DNA from: an uncultured Lachnospiraceae bacterium
Lineage (GTDB): Bacteria; Bacillota; Clostridia; Lachnospirales; Lachnospiraceae
DNA length: 64,000 nt
Assembly (NCBI GenBank): GCA_910585605.1
Contig: CAJUFL010000013.1
Location: forward strand, 13,108-77,107
Direction: 5' to 3'
Shown here: one piece after another, positions 63,444-64,000 of the stretch
How the letters are laid out: the number at the start of each line of letters is the position of its first letter
Position numbering within the stretch: position 1 is the first letter of the stretch
Program-made: the position numbers and the translations under genes
The notes under the pieces: generated by a model
The model's database searches: none
What the model was told of the DNA's origin: nothing
Seen by the model: the letters and a program-made list of their open reading frames with translations, nothing else

Positions 63444-63909
63444 TATATGATACCACATATCTAGAATCTCCATAATAGGTTAATTTATAATGCTTACCCT
63501 CTGATGCTATTTCAAATCCAAAGTTTTCCAAACTATTTCTTAGAGATTTTGACATATTTTTGTAGCCTTTTAGTAATCGTTTAATATCATTTCTTTTTTC
63601 TTCTTGCCTATTTTGAAATTCATTACTATTTAGTATATCTTCAACAAGGTTTTCCCGTCTTGAGTTCTTTTTTAATGTCTTCTTACTTTCATTTAAAATA
63701 TCCAATATAACACTTTTTATTTCTCCATCATATAATTCCTCCTCTTCTCCGAGATAAATTAGTGGAATTTCTTGCAAGCCCTCTATCTTATCACGCAAGC
63801 CATGATTTTCTTGTTCTAATGCTATTACACGATTATTTAAACTAGCAATACTTGTCTCGTATTCTTTTAACTGCTCCTCAAAAATTTCATAAATAGTGTT
63901 AGCATCTAA
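63415..63909 (-). pseudogene. Coiled-coil gene fragment, 5'-truncated
   Basis: Open from 63909, where an in-frame stop meets the edge of a likely insertion, to 63415. It begins LDANTIYEIFEEQLKEYETS with heptad-like repeats (IASLNNRVIALEQENHGLRDKI), then KNMSKSLRNSLENFGFEIASEGKHYKLTYYGDSRYVV. I do not recognise the family. The last residues (SYKCLLSGIGS) run into the orphan promoter region, so the 3' end may also be replaced. The first ATG in frame is 63798, and no ribosome site supports it. Confidence 0.5.
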
Positions 63910-64000
63910 TTAGTACAAAACAAAATGAGATATTCCCCTGAAAACATTATATAATACCAAGAGGAGGTACTCATTATGCCAAGAAAACAACACACTAAGC
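63910..64000 (+). mobile_element. Left end of a probable insertion sequence
   Basis: Downstream of the truncated fragment lies TATAAT-like sequence, then GAGGAGG and an ATG at 63976 opening MPRKQHTK, cut by the window end. Such short basic starts are common in transposase OrfA proteins (IS3-like), but the family cannot be fixed from eight residues. The disruption of the coiled-coil gene at 63910 supports an insertion. Confidence 0.45.

Overview
The window looks like chromosomal DNA of a low-GC, Gram-positive anaerobe of the class Clostridia, most likely family Lachnospiraceae. This is an inference from gene content and style: strong AGGAGG ribosome sites, many lipoprotein/FtsX ABC operons, rubrerythrin, a LicT-controlled beta-glucoside PTS, a Spo0E-like protein under Spo0A-type boxes, and large two-component and hybrid kinases. 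No rRNA, tRNA, CRISPR array or prophage was seen.

Region by region. (1) 1-4.8 kb, minus strand: a licT-bglP-bglA beta-glucoside operon with two RAT/terminator antitermination switches, one in the licT leader and one before bglP. (2) 5.0-5.5 kb: inorganic pyrophosphatase. (3) 5.7-21.2 kb: a large export-type module. On the minus strand lie three tandem paralogous lipoproteins, two HlyD-like lipoprotein adaptors, a 940-residue FtsX permease and two ATPases. On the plus strand, diverging, lie an OmpR-type regulator, its kinase and a membrane-anchored third gene. (4) 21.2-31 kb: a Spo0E-like gene, a small conserved gene, and a run of minus-strand signalling genes (hybrid histidine kinase, TIM-barrel protein, GAF-GGDEF, TIR-zinc ribbon, class III nucleotide cyclase, PGDYG-like protein). 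(5) 31-35 kb: C39-like peptidase, HSL-type esterase, and a TetR gene with matching operators in front of itself and of a DUF1330/metallo-beta-lactamase pair. (6) 35-43 kb: LytTR regulator/GHKL kinase with an ABC exporter, a TVP38 membrane protein and a MATE pump. (7) 43-50 kb: a DUF1538 membrane protein with a PII-like partner, and a Bce-type ABC/two-component set. (8) 50.2-51.7 kb: gene decay, with a broken FHGCD-family gene, its frameshifted neighbour and an IS1182-like remnant. (9) 51.8-56.3 kb: rubrerythrin, TfoX-N and DUF3795 proteins, AraC regulator, glycerol-1-phosphate dehydrogenase-like protein, VanZ. (10) 56.5-62 kb: a Dlt-like envelope-aminoacylation operon with an inserted PLP decarboxylase. 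(11) 62-64 kb: an Mrr-like endonuclease, gene fragments, and the left end of what is probably an insertion sequence.

The most unusual items are the Dlt-like operon (adenylation enzyme without the D-Ala-type Cys, a BtrK/DapDC-like decarboxylase, carrier protein, MBOAT and SGNH protein), the signalling cluster combining GGDEF, TIR and class III cyclase genes, the three-lipoprotein/two-adaptor ABC system, and a family of short dispersed intergenic repeats in at least five places, one of which appears nested inside another.
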